A DNA stretch of 64,000 nt from Halarcobacter mediterraneus (GCF_004116625.1 NZ_NXIE01000006.1:62001-126000); one strand, 5' to 3'. Numbered from the stretch's first letter, positions 53,430-62,913 are shown. Notes: a model not told the origin generated them from the sequence alone. Translations and numbers: made by a program.

Positions 53430-54844
53430 TTTTTTCCATTGTCCTTAGCTTTATACATAGCTTCATCTGCTCTTGCTATAAGTTTTTCTAAGCTATCAGA
53501 TTCTTCTAATAGTGTAAGTCCAAAACTTGCACTAATCTCTTGACTTACAATTTTTTTTAGTTTTATATCTGCTTGAATTAAAACTCTTAATTTTTCAGTG
53601 ATTTTTCTAGAACTTTCTAAATTAGAATCTACTAAAGTAATAATAAATTCTTCTCCACCCCATCTTGCTAATAAATCTGTTTTTCTTATTTCTGACTTTA
53701 AAATTTCTGCAACTCTTTTTAAAACTTTATCCCCTACTTCATGTCCATATTTATCATTTAAATCTTTAAAATTATCAATATCAATAAAAACAAGAGAAAT
53801 ATCATTTTTTCTTCTTTTATAAATATTCAAATGATAATTTAGCTTTTCTTCAAAATCTCTTCTATTTGATACATTTGTTAAAGTATCATTATTAGATAAA
53901 AACTATAACTTGTTGCTATAGTTTTTAATAATAAAATATATAATAGTAGCAATAATAAAGGTTATTAATAGAGAAACAAAAAGATTAAAATATAATATTT
54001 TTTTTACATCATAAGTAAAATCTTCTAAATTAGCTTTTACAGTTAAATATAAATCTAACTCTGGAATATATTTTGTATTTAAAATATATTGTTCTAATCC
54101 TTTTGAATACTCCAATAAAACAGATTTTTTAGATAAAATCAGATTTTTATATTTTTTTAATTCCACTATTTCATCAATATTTTTTTCTTTTGTTATTTCC
54201 CTTTCTGCTAAAACTATATCTCCTTGACTATTATAAAAAGTCACAATAAAATTATGTTTTTTTCTAAATTTTTTTAATAAATCATCAATATATGAAATCT
54301 TTAAAGCTAAACCAGTAACTCCAATAAGATTTAAATCCTTATCAAGTATCTTATAATTAATAAACATAATTAAACTATTTGATAAATATTTATTAAAATC
54401 TAAATTAATTTCATGTTTTTTTTCAGTAGAAAGAAAATTAAAATACCAGTTGTTCGCTGCATTATCTTTATTTAAAACCTCTAAAAAACCATTTTGAGTA
54501 TAATATTTTTTTGTTTTCTCAGAAACTAAAAAAGCATTAAACATATGGTATTTATTTTTTATATTTTCTAAATATCTAGAAATTTTATTAACATTATGTT
54601 CTTCATTTACTAACCAATCTTGTAAAAAAGTATCATTTGCCATCATTGAAGAAACTAAATAAGGTTGAATTATATGTTTTTGAATATCTGAATAAATATT
54701 ATCTAAAGATAAAGGCAAAGATTGATTTTTTAAATGCTTTTGTGCCGACTCCAAAGAAACATAATAATTAACAGTTGAAATACTCAAAGAAAGTATTACT
54801 AATAATATTGTTATAAAAAAGACAACTTTGTATTTTGATTTCAT
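53411..54844 (-). pseudogene. membrane diguanylate cyclase split by an in-frame amber codon
   Basis: The first part (54844-53903) has a membrane helix, a dCACHE-like periplasmic sensor and a second helix, and ends ...IIKNYSNKL then TAG. Without any frame change the reading continues FLSNNDTLTNVSNRRDFEEKL into a GGDEF domain with RKTD and RWGGEEFI to 53411. The GGDEF part has an internal ATG at 53830 but that would omit the first helix of the domain. A single nonsense change therefore seems to have cut a cyclase of about 477 residues in two. Confidence 0.8.
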
Positions 54845-54908
54845 GTATATCCAAATTTAATATTTTTTGAATATTATCAAAAAACAAATTAATTAAAAAT
54901 CAATTTTT

Positions 54909-54928
54909 ATGATAATAATTATTAATTT
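54909..54928. promoter_or_regulatory. Fur-box-like site
   Basis: TGATAATAATTATTAATTT-type sequence resembling the GATAAT dyad of Fur boxes, in the promoter region of the 188-residue gene that opens the iron region. Confidence 0.5.
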
Positions 54929-54987
54929 AAGTTAAATAAGTTATAATTACATTTTAATTAAAATCAAAAAAATTTTAAAGAATACTT

Positions 54988-55554
54988 ATGATAAAAGAAA
55001 AATCAACTAATAATAAAGAAAGAATCAAAAAAAGTCTTTATTTCTCAGCAGGACTAACTGTAGTAAGCTCTTTTTTTACTGATAAAAACATAGGTAAAAA
55101 AATTAATACAGCTTCAGCACTAAGTACTGTAGGTTTAGCAACTTGGTATTTATTTTTAAATAAAGAATCAACAAAAAAAGAAATAGAAGAATCTACTACT
55201 GATAAATTAGCTATTCATTTACATACTTTTTATATAGAATTTTCTATAAAAGGTATTCTTACAAAAAAAGAGTTTAACGCTTTTGAAGAAAAAATTGAAA
55301 GTTTATTAAAACTTTACTCAATACCTAAAATAAATATTCTTATAGATATTACAGAAAGTGAAGGTATTGAAATCAAATCTTTATGGGATGACTTCTTATT
55401 TTCTATTAGGCATTTCAAGGAAATTAATAAAGTTTCAATTGTAGGAAATAATAAATTTGAAGAATATACTATAAAGGTTACAAATAAAATTATTTCTAAA
55501 GAAATTATGTATTTTGAAACATTTGATGAAGCACATAAGTGGCTATTAAAATAA
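54988..55554 (+). CDS. membrane-associated STAS/SpoIIAA-like protein
   Basis: A 188-residue protein with two parts. Residues 1-65 hold two weak membrane helices (YFSAGLTVVSSFFTD and ASALSTVGLATWYLFL). They resemble the 78-residue protein at 62677-62913, including the sequence between the helices and the W-x-x-F-L end. Residues 75-188 look like a SpoIIAA/STAS-like fold (FYIEFSIKGILTKKEFNAF, ILIDITESEGIEIKSLWDD). A Fur-like box lies upstream. The role is unknown; position suggests iron-related membrane regulation. Confidence 0.65.
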   Translation: MIKEKSTNNKERIKKSLYFSAGLTVVSSFFTDKNIGKKINTASALSTVGLATWYLFLNKESTKKEIEESTTDKLAIHLHTFYIEFSIKGILTKKEFNAFEEKIESLLKLYSIPKINILIDITESEGIEIKSLWDDFLFSIRHFKEINKVSIVGNNKFEEYTIKVTNKIISKEIMYFETFDEAHKWLLK

Positions 55555-55672
55555 CTTTATTTATATTTATATTAAGAACAAATAAAGTTGATTCGTATTA
55601 TCATTTTAATATTAATTGATGATACCAATTATTATGATTAATTCAAAGGTATTATTAAAAAAAGGTTACAAA

Positions 55673-55795
55673 ATGGAAGAATTATTTTTAGTTATACTTA
55701 CTATCTTTGCATTATATTATCTTTATAAAAAAACATTTAAAAATAGTGGTTGTAATTGTGGAAGTGCTGATTGTAGTAGTAAAAAGAAAGATTAA
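55673..55795 (+). CDS. FeoB-associated Cys-rich membrane protein
   Basis: A 40-residue protein: one membrane helix (EELFLVILTIFALYYLYK) followed by a short cytoplasmic tail with three cysteines, SGCNCGSADCSS. This is the hallmark of the FeoB-associated Cys-rich family (PF12669, FeoC-like position). An AAAGG site precedes the ATG. Its TAA overlaps the next ATG (TAATG), coupling it to the ABC genes and then to feoA and feoB. Confidence 0.85.
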   Translation: MEELFLVILTIFALYYLYKKTFKNSGCNCGSADCSSKKKD

Positions 55796-56634
55796 TGATA
55801 AAAAGAGAAGATATTATTCAAATTAAAGACTTATCTCATAGTTATGGAGAAAAAATTATCTATGATAAACTTAATTTAAATATCAAAGAAGGTTCGATTT
55901 ACGGTATTTTAGGTAAAAATGGTGTTGGGAAGTCTACTTTAATTAATATTTTAATGGGATATTTAAAACCCAAAAATGGTGAATGCCTAATTTTTGGAGA
56001 ACCTTCGCATAATCTTTCCACAAAGACAAAAGAGAATATTGCATTATTACATGAAGGCTTTGTTGCTTATGACTATATGACTATTAAAGAATATGAAAAA
56101 TTTTATGCTCCCTTCTATGAAAAGTGGAATAGTTCAGTTTTTTATGATTTAGTCGATTTAATGAAATTAAACTATAATCAAAAACTTTCAACACTATCAT
56201 TTGGTCAAAAATCTCAAGTAGTTTTAGGGGCAATATTTGCTCAAGATGCAAAACTTTTGATTCTTGATGATTATTCAATGGGTCTTGATGCTGGATACAG
56301 AAAACTTTTTATTGATTATTTAAAAGATTATGTAAAAAACACTAATAAAACAATTTTAATTACTTCTCATGTAATGGGTGATTTAGTTGGACTTATAAAT
56401 GATATAGCAATTGTTCAAAGAGGTGGAATAGTACATCAAGACACTATGGATAATTTTATATCAAACTTTAAATGCTATAAACTAAACAATGAAGAAATTG
56501 ATAAAACAAAAATACATAGAATCGAAGAATATAAAGGAAATAAAAAACTTTATACTTTTGAGACAATTGAAAATTTAGAAGAAATTCAAACAGATTTTGA
56601 AGATAAATTTCTTGGTTTTGTAGGAAAATATTAA
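55795..56634 (+). CDS. ABC transporter ATP-binding protein in the feo operon
   Basis: A 279-residue ABC ATPase with Walker A GKNGVGKST, a signature loop LSFGQKSQ (changed from LSGGQ) and Walker B LLILDDYSMGLD, where the usual catalytic Glu is Asp. The switch His is in ITSHV. It resembles ABC-2-type exporter ATPases. It is translationally coupled to the Cys-rich protein upstream and to the permease one base downstream. Substrate unknown. Confidence 0.87.
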   Translation: MIKREDIIQIKDLSHSYGEKIIYDKLNLNIKEGSIYGILGKNGVGKSTLINILMGYLKPKNGECLIFGEPSHNLSTKTKENIALLHEGFVAYDYMTIKEYEKFYAPFYEKWNSSVFYDLVDLMKLNYNQKLSTLSFGQKSQVVLGAIFAQDAKLLILDDYSMGLDAGYRKLFIDYLKDYVKNTNKTILITSHVMGDLVGLINDIAIVQRGGIVHQDTMDNFISNFKCYKLNNEEIDKTKIHRIEEYKGNKKLYTFETIENLEEIQTDFEDKFLGFVGKY

Positions 56635-56635
56635 A

Positions 56636-58246
56636 ATGATAAATTCTATAATAAAAAAAGAATGGCTAAAAATAAAACCTATATTTTTTATTCTAAATGG
56701 AATAGCCTTTACTCTTCTTGGGAACTTTTGGTATAACTTAAATTTCTCATTTAAAACAGTAGAACCTGAATCAATGATGTGGTACAGATTTACAAGTTTA
56801 GAACAAAAACCCTATGAATATCTTTTTTACTTATATTTACTAATAGGTTTATCTATTTCAGTTTTTCAATTCGTTCCTGAAAAAATTAGAAATAGAATAA
56901 AAATAATGTCACATCTACCAATTTCAATGTCAAAATCTTTATTTTTACATTTATTTATTGGTATTTTTTATATCTTTATCTTATCTATAGGATTTAGTCT
57001 AGCCCTTATTTTTATCATATCACAATATTATCCTAATGAAATATTATTGGTTTCTATAAAAGATATAAGCTTCTACTTTTTAGGTTCAATTATTATTTAC
57101 TTAACTATAAGTAGTTCTATTATTGAAAAAAATCTACTTATAAGTAGTTTGAAACTATTTATTGGTATTTTATTTATCTTTATATTCCAAAAAAGTATTT
57201 TCACAAGTATTGACTTAATCTGGATACCAATTGCAATACTTATGTTTTTTATAACATTAGATAGTTTTTATAGTATAAAAGAGCAAAGGCTTACAAACAC
57301 TTTATTTAGGCTCTTAAGCTTTTTATCTATTGTTATAGTGATTTACTTATCATTTGATATGTATAAAAGTAAATATAAACATGATTTTAACAAGTATTAT
57401 ATTTTTTATTCACCTATCGTAAAAGATTTTGTATATCAAAAGAATTTTGGTGACCATCAATTTGAATATGGCATAAAAAACCAAGAAACATTTGATAGAA
57501 CTAAATATGAATCATATTTACCTTTTGTATATTGGAGAAATTTGGATATACAAGGTAAATTACCAATAAAAATAGATAATGAAATATATGATAAGAAAAC
57601 AATAAAAGAATCAAGACTTAGCTTTTCTTATAACCCTACTCTTTTAAAAAGACAAGAAGTTCAAATGTACCCTTTGCTCAATCCACATAGTAAAATTGGT
57701 ATGATAAAATTTCCAGAAGAGATGATTGCCTTAAGAAAAAATGATATAAAAATATATAATTTTGATGAAAGACTAGATAAAAAATTAACTACTCAATTAA
57801 ACAAATTACTTAAAACAAATAATGTATCTTTTCCAATCAAAGATATTTGGGGGAAAAGTACAAATATGAAACCTTTTGACTTAGGTTACTTCTTTTTAGA
57901 CTCAAAAAATAAACTATTTAAATTAAATAGATATGACAATAAAATTCATTTACAAGAAGTAAATTATCCTAACAATATTCAAATAAGTTTTATGAAAATA
58001 AGTGAAAACAAAAAAAGAGAATTAGCAGGTTTTGCAATTGATAGTAAAAATGATTTTTATATTATTGATTATCAAACATTAAAATTTAGAAAAATTGAAC
58101 TTAAAAATTTCAATTATAAAAAAATGAAACTTTTATTTATTTCAAACCCTAAGTATTACCTTGTTAGATATACAGACAATAAAAATTATTATGCTGTTGT
58201 ATTTGATAAAAATTTTAAAAAAATTAAAGAAAATATTTTCCAATAA
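56636..58246 (+). CDS. ABC-2-type permease with C-terminal soluble domain
   Basis: A 536-residue protein. Residues 1-245 hold about seven membrane helices of ABC-2 type (IKKEWLKIKPIFFILNGIAF at the start, the typical cytoplasmic amphipathic opening). Residues 250-536 form a periplasmic domain with repeated short blades (FFLDSKNKLFKLNRYDNK, FAIDSKNDFYIIDYQTLKF), perhaps beta-propeller-like; DUF4857 proteins have a similar layout. It pairs with the ATPase upstream and precedes feoA by nine bases. Confidence 0.7.
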   Translation: MINSIIKKEWLKIKPIFFILNGIAFTLLGNFWYNLNFSFKTVEPESMMWYRFTSLEQKPYEYLFYLYLLIGLSISVFQFVPEKIRNRIKIMSHLPISMSKSLFLHLFIGIFYIFILSIGFSLALIFIISQYYPNEILLVSIKDISFYFLGSIIIYLTISSSIIEKNLLISSLKLFIGILFIFIFQKSIFTSIDLIWIPIAILMFFITLDSFYSIKEQRLTNTLFRLLSFLSIVIVIYLSFDMYKSKYKHDFNKYYIFYSPIVKDFVYQKNFGDHQFEYGIKNQETFDRTKYESYLPFVYWRNLDIQGKLPIKIDNEIYDKKTIKESRLSFSYNPTLLKRQEVQMYPLLNPHSKIGMIKFPEEMIALRKNDIKIYNFDERLDKKLTTQLNKLLKTNNVSFPIKDIWGKSTNMKPFDLGYFFLDSKNKLFKLNRYDNKIHLQEVNYPNNIQISFMKISENKKRELAGFAIDSKNDFYIIDYQTLKFRKIELKNFNYKKMKLLFISNPKYYLVRYTDNKNYYAVVFDKNFKKIKENIFQ

Positions 58247-58255
58247 AGGATAAAA

Positions 58256-58501
58256 ATGAATACTAAAATAACACCAACATTAGACACCCTATCAAAAGGA
58301 CAGAAAGCAAAAATTAAAAAATTAAATGCCTCAGGTAAACTTTTACATAAGCTCCTGGATATGGGATTTGTCAAAAATGTTGAAATAGAAGTAATAAGAG
58401 AAGCTCCACTATATGATCCAATGGAAATTAAAATTCATGAATACTATTTAACACTTAGAAAAAGTGAAGCTAATCTTGTAGAAATAGAGGATAACAAATG
58501 A
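58256..58501 (+). CDS. feoA: ferrous iron transport protein A
   Basis: An 81-residue SH3-like FeoA protein: LDTLSKGQKAKIKKLNASGKL, LLDMGFVKNVEIEVIREAPLYDPMEIKI and a final strand EANLVEI. It is a small cytoplasmic partner that modulates the FeoB G domain. ATGA overlap with feoB shows translational coupling. Confidence 0.93.
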   Translation: MNTKITPTLDTLSKGQKAKIKKLNASGKLLHKLLDMGFVKNVEIEVIREAPLYDPMEIKIHEYYLTLRKSEANLVEIEDNK

Positions 58502-60969
58502 ATAAGATAAAAGTAGCACTTGCTGGACAACCAAATTGTGGTAAGTCTACAATATTTAACCTAGTAAGTGGTATCGAACAGCATATTGCAAATTACCCAG
58601 GTGTTACAGTAGATAAAAAAACAGGTTTTTTCACCTACAAAGAAAATAGAGTTGAAATGGTTGATCTACCAGGAACATACTCTTTTAGTTCTTACTCTTT
58701 GGAAGAAAGAGTTGCTAAAGATTTTATTATAGATGAAAATCCAGATGTAATTGTAAATGTTGTTGATGCGTCAAATATAAAAAGAAATTTATATCTTACC
58801 TTTCAACTTTTAGAAATAGGAATTCCTGTTGTAGTAGTATTAAACATGATGGATGTTGCAAAAAGAAGAGGGATAGAAATTGATTCAAAAAAAATATCTC
58901 AAATGCTAAATTGTCCTGTAGTTGAAGCAAGTGGAGCAAAAGGTATTGGCGGAGAAGATATTATGACAAATATTGTAAATACTTTTTCTAAAAAAAACCA
59001 ATATGAAGAATTCAAAATAAATTATGAAGAATTAGAACCACACATCTCGAATTTAGAAAATAAAATAGAAAATACACATCTTACTCAAAACAAAAGATGG
59101 CTTGCAATTAAAGCATTAGAAGGTGATACTCCAATAATTGAAAGATTAGAAAAAGAGTTTGATGATATTCAAGATTTTGTAAAAAAAGAAGAAAATAACT
59201 TTCATGAAAAATATGATAAAGATACTGTTTCATACTTAGCTTCTTTTAGATATGACTCAGCTGATATTATCTATCATAAAGCGATAAAAGAGAAAAATTT
59301 AGGAAAAGAAACATTAACAGATAAAGCTGATAAAATAGTATTAAATAGATTTTTAGCACTACCAATTTTAATTTTATTGATGTTTTTAGTTTATCAAATA
59401 TCAATTGTATGGGGATATAAACTTACAGATTATACTTGGCCTATACTTGCAGCATTTAAAAATTTTGTAATTGATATACTTCCTGAAACAAATTTTATAG
59501 AAGTTCCATTATTAACAGATTTTGGTATTTGGATGGTAAATAGTGCAAATGCTTTAATGAATTATATTCCAATATTCTTTATTTTATTTGCCCTTATTGC
59601 AATAATGGAAGATGTAGGTTATATGCCAAGAATGGCTTTTATTTTGGATAGAGTATTTAGAAGATTTGGGCTTCATGGGCAATCCACTTTACCACTTGTA
59701 TTAGGTGGTGCTATGGTTGGAGGTTGCGCTGTTCCTGGAGTAATGGCTACAAAAGGAATTGCAGATGAAAGAGCAAGAATGGCCACAATTCTTTCTGTTC
59801 CATATATGAATTGTCTAGCAAAGGTTCCATTCTACACATTATTACTAGGAGCTTTTTTCAAACCAGATATGGCAATAATGATGTTTTTTATCTCTACAGT
59901 AACACTATTTATTGCGATGATTGTTGCAAAATTTATTACAACTACTATTCTAAAAAATAGAGAAACTGCTCCATTTTTAATGGAACTTCCCCCTTATCAT
60001 ATGCCCACATTCAAGGGTGTTATAATTAGAGCAAGTCAAAGAGTTTGGGTTTATATTAAAAAAGTTGTAACTATCGTACTTGCAGTTGCAATAATTCTTT
60101 TTGCTATGCTTCAATTTCCTGGATTGAATGAAGAACAACAAGTAAAATATGATAAACAAGCAGAAAAAAGTATTAATACTTTTGATAAAAAAGCTCAAAA
60201 ATCTAAATATTATTCAGAAGTTGATACAAAAGAAGAAGTATCAGCACTATTAAACTATTATGATGGTTATAGAGGGAAAAGAATGTCTACTACTTCGAAA
60301 GAAGGTGCAGCCTCTGTTGATGAAGAATATATAGCCTTAAATGAATCATTCTTTAAATTTATTAAACCTAAAAGAGATAAAGAGGCAAGAAAAATAAATA
60401 GAGCATTAAGAAAACTTTCGACACAAAGAAAACGTATATTAAGAAATATGAAAAATGAAAAAGTAGAAAATTCTCTTTTAGGAATGGCAGGAAGAGCAAT
60501 TGAACCACTTACTCAATATGCAGGCTTTGATTGGAAAATTAATGTAGCATTCTTAAGTTCATTTGCTGCAAGAGAAAGTGCTGTTGCTACTTTAGGTTCT
60601 ATATATGAAAATAATAAAGCAGATGATATGAGAGCTGAAGAAGCTTTGGCTTTAAATAGTGGATATACACCTCTTCATGCAGCTGCAATAATTATTTTTA
60701 TGATATTAACTCCACCTTGTATTGCAACAATGATAGTTGTAAAGATGCAAACAAATAGTTATAAGTGGATGATATTTGCTATATTTTTTCCTGTATTTTT
60801 AGGAATTATAATATCTTCTATGATATTTACCTTTGGCTCACTTGCTCAACTTACAGGATTAGAAGCTATGACTTATTTTTATTTTACAGTCTTAAGTATA
60901 GCTATTATAATTGGACTATTCCCTAATAAAAATATAAATTGGAAAGGAGGATTAAAATCCAAAGTATAA
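58498..60969 (+). CDS. feoB: ferrous iron transporter FeoB
   Basis: An 823-residue Fe(II) transporter. The N-terminal G domain has GQPNCGKST (G1), DLPGTYSF (G3) and VLNMMD (G4), followed by a helical GDI domain and the membrane part with two gate motifs (GGAMVGGCAVPGVMAT and FAARESAVATLGSIY). It is longer than E. coli FeoB (773) because of a charged insertion of about 100 residues (about 545-660) between membrane helices, rich in Lys and Arg. It is the core transporter of the operon. Confidence 0.95.
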   Translation: MNKIKVALAGQPNCGKSTIFNLVSGIEQHIANYPGVTVDKKTGFFTYKENRVEMVDLPGTYSFSSYSLEERVAKDFIIDENPDVIVNVVDASNIKRNLYLTFQLLEIGIPVVVVLNMMDVAKRRGIEIDSKKISQMLNCPVVEASGAKGIGGEDIMTNIVNTFSKKNQYEEFKINYEELEPHISNLENKIENTHLTQNKRWLAIKALEGDTPIIERLEKEFDDIQDFVKKEENNFHEKYDKDTVSYLASFRYDSADIIYHKAIKEKNLGKETLTDKADKIVLNRFLALPILILLMFLVYQISIVWGYKLTDYTWPILAAFKNFVIDILPETNFIEVPLLTDFGIWMVNSANALMNYIPIFFILFALIAIMEDVGYMPRMAFILDRVFRRFGLHGQSTLPLVLGGAMVGGCAVPGVMATKGIADERARMATILSVPYMNCLAKVPFYTLLLGAFFKPDMAIMMFFISTVTLFIAMIVAKFITTTILKNRETAPFLMELPPYHMPTFKGVIIRASQRVWVYIKKVVTIVLAVAIILFAMLQFPGLNEEQQVKYDKQAEKSINTFDKKAQKSKYYSEVDTKEEVSALLNYYDGYRGKRMSTTSKEGAASVDEEYIALNESFFKFIKPKRDKEARKINRALRKLSTQRKRILRNMKNEKVENSLLGMAGRAIEPLTQYAGFDWKINVAFLSSFAARESAVATLGSIYENNKADDMRAEEALALNSGYTPLHAAAIIIFMILTPPCIATMIVVKMQTNSYKWMIFAIFFPVFLGIIISSMIFTFGSLAQLTGLEAMTYFYFTVLSIAIIIGLFPNKNINWKGGLKSKV

Positions 60970-61017
60970 AAAATAAAAACCACAACTTAAAATTTAATCA
61001 AATAAAAGGAGAAAAAA

Positions 61018-61317
61018 ATGAAAAAGATTTTACTTAGTTTAGCTTTTGTAGCTAGTTCAATGTTTGCACATACTGCAATTATGAGTTGTTTTGATAATGG
61101 TGATGGAACTATTACTTGCGAAGGTGGTTTCAGTGATGGAAGTAGTGCTAGTGGTGTTAAATTTCATATTTTACAAGATGGTAAAGAAGTTTATAATACA
61201 AAAATGAATGAAGACAGTGAAGTAACATTTGAAAAACCATCAGGGGAATATACTGCAGTTTTTGATTCTGGAGAAGGTCATCAAGTACATGTAAAAGGTT
61301 CAGATATAACTGAATAA
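61018..61317 (+). CDS. small periplasmic protein downstream of feoB
   Basis: A 99-residue exported protein with a signal peptide (1-18, SMFAHTA). The mature part is a small beta domain (MSCFDNGDGTITCEGGFSDGSSASGVKFHILQ, then EYTAVFDSGEGHQVHVKG) with two cysteines and two C-terminal histidines. It looks like a single transthyretin-like or carboxypeptidase-regulatory domain. It follows feoB by 48 bases with an AAAGGAG site. It may bind metal in the periplasm. Confidence 0.7.
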   Translation: MKKILLSLAFVASSMFAHTAIMSCFDNGDGTITCEGGFSDGSSASGVKFHILQDGKEVYNTKMNEDSEVTFEKPSGEYTAVFDSGEGHQVHVKGSDITE

Positions 61318-61322
61318 TAAAA

Positions 61323-61352
61323 AATCAACCTTAAGATAACTTAAGGTTGATT
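61323..61352. terminator. terminator of the feo operon
   Basis: A perfect 13-base inverted repeat (61323-61335 and 61340-61352) with a 4-base loop, six bases after the stop of the small periplasmic gene. A run of T and A follows. Confidence 0.8.
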
Positions 61353-61359
61353 ATTATAT

Positions 61360-61378
61360 GATATTAATTATCAATATC
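61360..61378. promoter_or_regulatory. Fur-box-like site before the DUF4198 gene
   Basis: GATATTAATTATCAATATC, an imperfect dyad 14 bases before the start codon, overlapping the ribosome-binding region. It resembles the Fur boxes at 63.0-63.1 kb. Confidence 0.5.
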
Positions 61379-61391
61379 TTAAGGAGAATTT

Positions 61392-62213
61392 ATGAATAAA
61401 ACTATTTTAAGTACAGTAGTTGCAACAGCAGTTTTAGCAACAAGTGCATTTGCTCATTTTCAAATGCTTTATACTCCAAATACAGCATTAACAAAAGGTA
61501 AAACCATAGAATTAAGACATGTGTTTACTCATCCTTTTGCAGATGAACATACAATGGATATGGGAAAACAGCATGACAGTAAAAAACTAGCTGATGTTGA
61601 AGAATTTTATGTAATAAATAAAGGCAAAAAAACTGATTTAAAAAAGAGTTTAAAAGAAATTACTTTTAAAGGCAATCATAATTCAGGTCATGCTTATGCT
61701 TCTAAATACAAAGCAAGAAGAATGGGAGATCATATTTTAGTAATGAAACCAGCTCCATACTTTGAAGCAAATGAAGATGCATATATTCAACAAATCACTA
61801 AAACTATAGTTAATGTAGCAGGAGCACCTACTGATTGGGATGCAGAATTAGGTTTGAAAGCAGAAATTGTACCTTTAACTAAACCTTATTCTATTTGGGA
61901 AGGTGGAAGTTTCACAGGAATTGTAAAATCTAATGGGAAACCTGTACCTTTTGCAGAAATAGAAGTTGAATATTTAAATAGAGATGTTGATTTAAAAAAT
62001 AATAAAATGGGAAAAGCTTATGTTAAAGCACCTCAGGACTCATTTGTTACAATGGGTATAAAAGCTAATAAAGATGGAGAATTTACCTTTTCAATTCCTA
62101 AGGCAGGGTTTTGGGGATTTTGCGCACTTGGTGCAGGTTCAGACAAAGAATATAAAGGTAAAGAACTAAGCCAAGATGCTGTTATTTGGGTAGAAGCAAA
62201 ACCTATGAAATAA
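61392..62213 (+). CDS. periplasmic DUF4198 metal-related protein
   Basis: A 273-residue exported protein with a signal peptide (1-21, TSAFAHFQ). The N-terminal domain is His-rich (RHVFTHPFADEHTMDMGKQHDSKK). A second domain (about 170-270) carries IWEGGSFTGIVKSNGKPVPFAEIEVEYLN. This is the DUF4198 layout, often found with nickel, cobalt or iron uptake systems. A Fur-like box lies just upstream. It probably binds Fe(II) or another divalent metal in the periplasm. Confidence 0.82.
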   Translation: MNKTILSTVVATAVLATSAFAHFQMLYTPNTALTKGKTIELRHVFTHPFADEHTMDMGKQHDSKKLADVEEFYVINKGKKTDLKKSLKEITFKGNHNSGHAYASKYKARRMGDHILVMKPAPYFEANEDAYIQQITKTIVNVAGAPTDWDAELGLKAEIVPLTKPYSIWEGGSFTGIVKSNGKPVPFAEIEVEYLNRDVDLKNNKMGKAYVKAPQDSFVTMGIKANKDGEFTFSIPKAGFWGFCALGAGSDKEYKGKELSQDAVIWVEAKPMK

Positions 62214-62361
62214 TAAGACTATCTTATAAAAAACTTATTCAAAAATATATAGGAGATTCTCTCCTATATATAACTATTTAATTTATAAATTTCAAAAAAA
62301 ATAAAATAAAATATTTAAATTTAAGTATTCACAAAGTTAAGAAACTATAGTATTCTTTTTC

Positions 62362-62380
62362 AATATTGATTATCAACATT
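62362..62380. promoter_or_regulatory. Fur-box-like site before the 84-aa gene
   Basis: AATATTGATTATCAACATT, sharing the GATTATCAA core with the other sites in this region, 20 bases before the TTG start. Confidence 0.5.
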
Positions 62381-62399
62381 ATGCGAAAAGGATTACTAC

Positions 62400-62654
62400 T
62401 TGAAAAATGTAACTGAACCAGAAAGATACTTTATAATTAGCGACTTTGAAGAAGGTTGGGGAATGGAAGAAGTACAATGTGAAGAACAACTTTATGACTA
62501 TTGTGTTGAAGCATTATTTATTCCTGAAGATAAAATAGAAGAATTAAATATGAATGATTCTTATAGTTTAGAAGTTACACTTAACAATATAGAGCTTGAA
62601 GACTTAGGTGAAGACTGGTATGTAAATTTAATGAAAATATCAAAAGATAGTTAA
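62400..62654 (+). CDS. small acidic protein of unknown function
   Basis: An 84-residue acidic cytoplasmic protein from a TTG start preceded by AAAAGGA at a normal distance. It reads MKNVTEPERYFIISDF and ends LGEDWYVNLMKISKDS, with no recognised domain. No better ATG exists near the start. Its placement after a Fur-like box and next to iron genes suggests iron-limited expression. Confidence 0.65.
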   Translation: MKNVTEPERYFIISDFEEGWGMEEVQCEEQLYDYCVEALFIPEDKIEELNMNDSYSLEVTLNNIELEDLGEDWYVNLMKISKDS

Positions 62655-62682
62655 AATAAACTCGCTTACTACGAGTTTATTT
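62654..62682. terminator. bidirectional terminator
   Basis: An 11-base inverted repeat (62654-62664 and 62672-62682) with A- and T-tracts on the two sides, between convergent genes; it overlaps both stop codons. Confidence 0.8.
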
Positions 62683-62913
62683 TTGTTCTTCAGTATTTTC
62701 TTCTATTCTTTTAACTTCTTTAGTTTTATTTTTTTTCGAATCATACAAGAATGTATGCCATAAAGCAAAACCACAAAAAGCAGCTCCTGCAATAACATGA
62801 GCTCTTTTTGCCGTCTTATTTTTCATAAAAAGAGATGTTGCAACAGTTACACCTAAGGTTGCTGTCATTCCTATTTTAGCTGCTTCTCTTTTTAACTCTG
62901 TATCAAATTCCAT
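62677..62913 (-). CDS. small membrane protein paired with the P-type ATPase
   Basis: A 78-residue protein with two membrane helices (GMTATLGVTVATSLFM and AHVIAGAAFCGFALWHTFLY) and a charged tail. It is similar to residues 1-65 of the 188-residue protein at 54988-55554. It lies downstream of a P1B-type ATPase gene and a Fur-box pair. Small membrane partners beside metal P-type ATPases are common, but the function is unknown. Confidence 0.7.
   Translation of the reverse strand: MEFDTELKREAAKIGMTATLGVTVATSLFMKNKTAKRAHVIAGAAFCGFALWHTFLYDSKKNKTKEVKRIEENTEEQK

Noticed and set aside
53411-53830. A separate 139-residue GGDEF protein.
   Set aside because: The GGDEF domain begins upstream of its ATG, in frame with the preceding sensor gene and separated only by a TAG.
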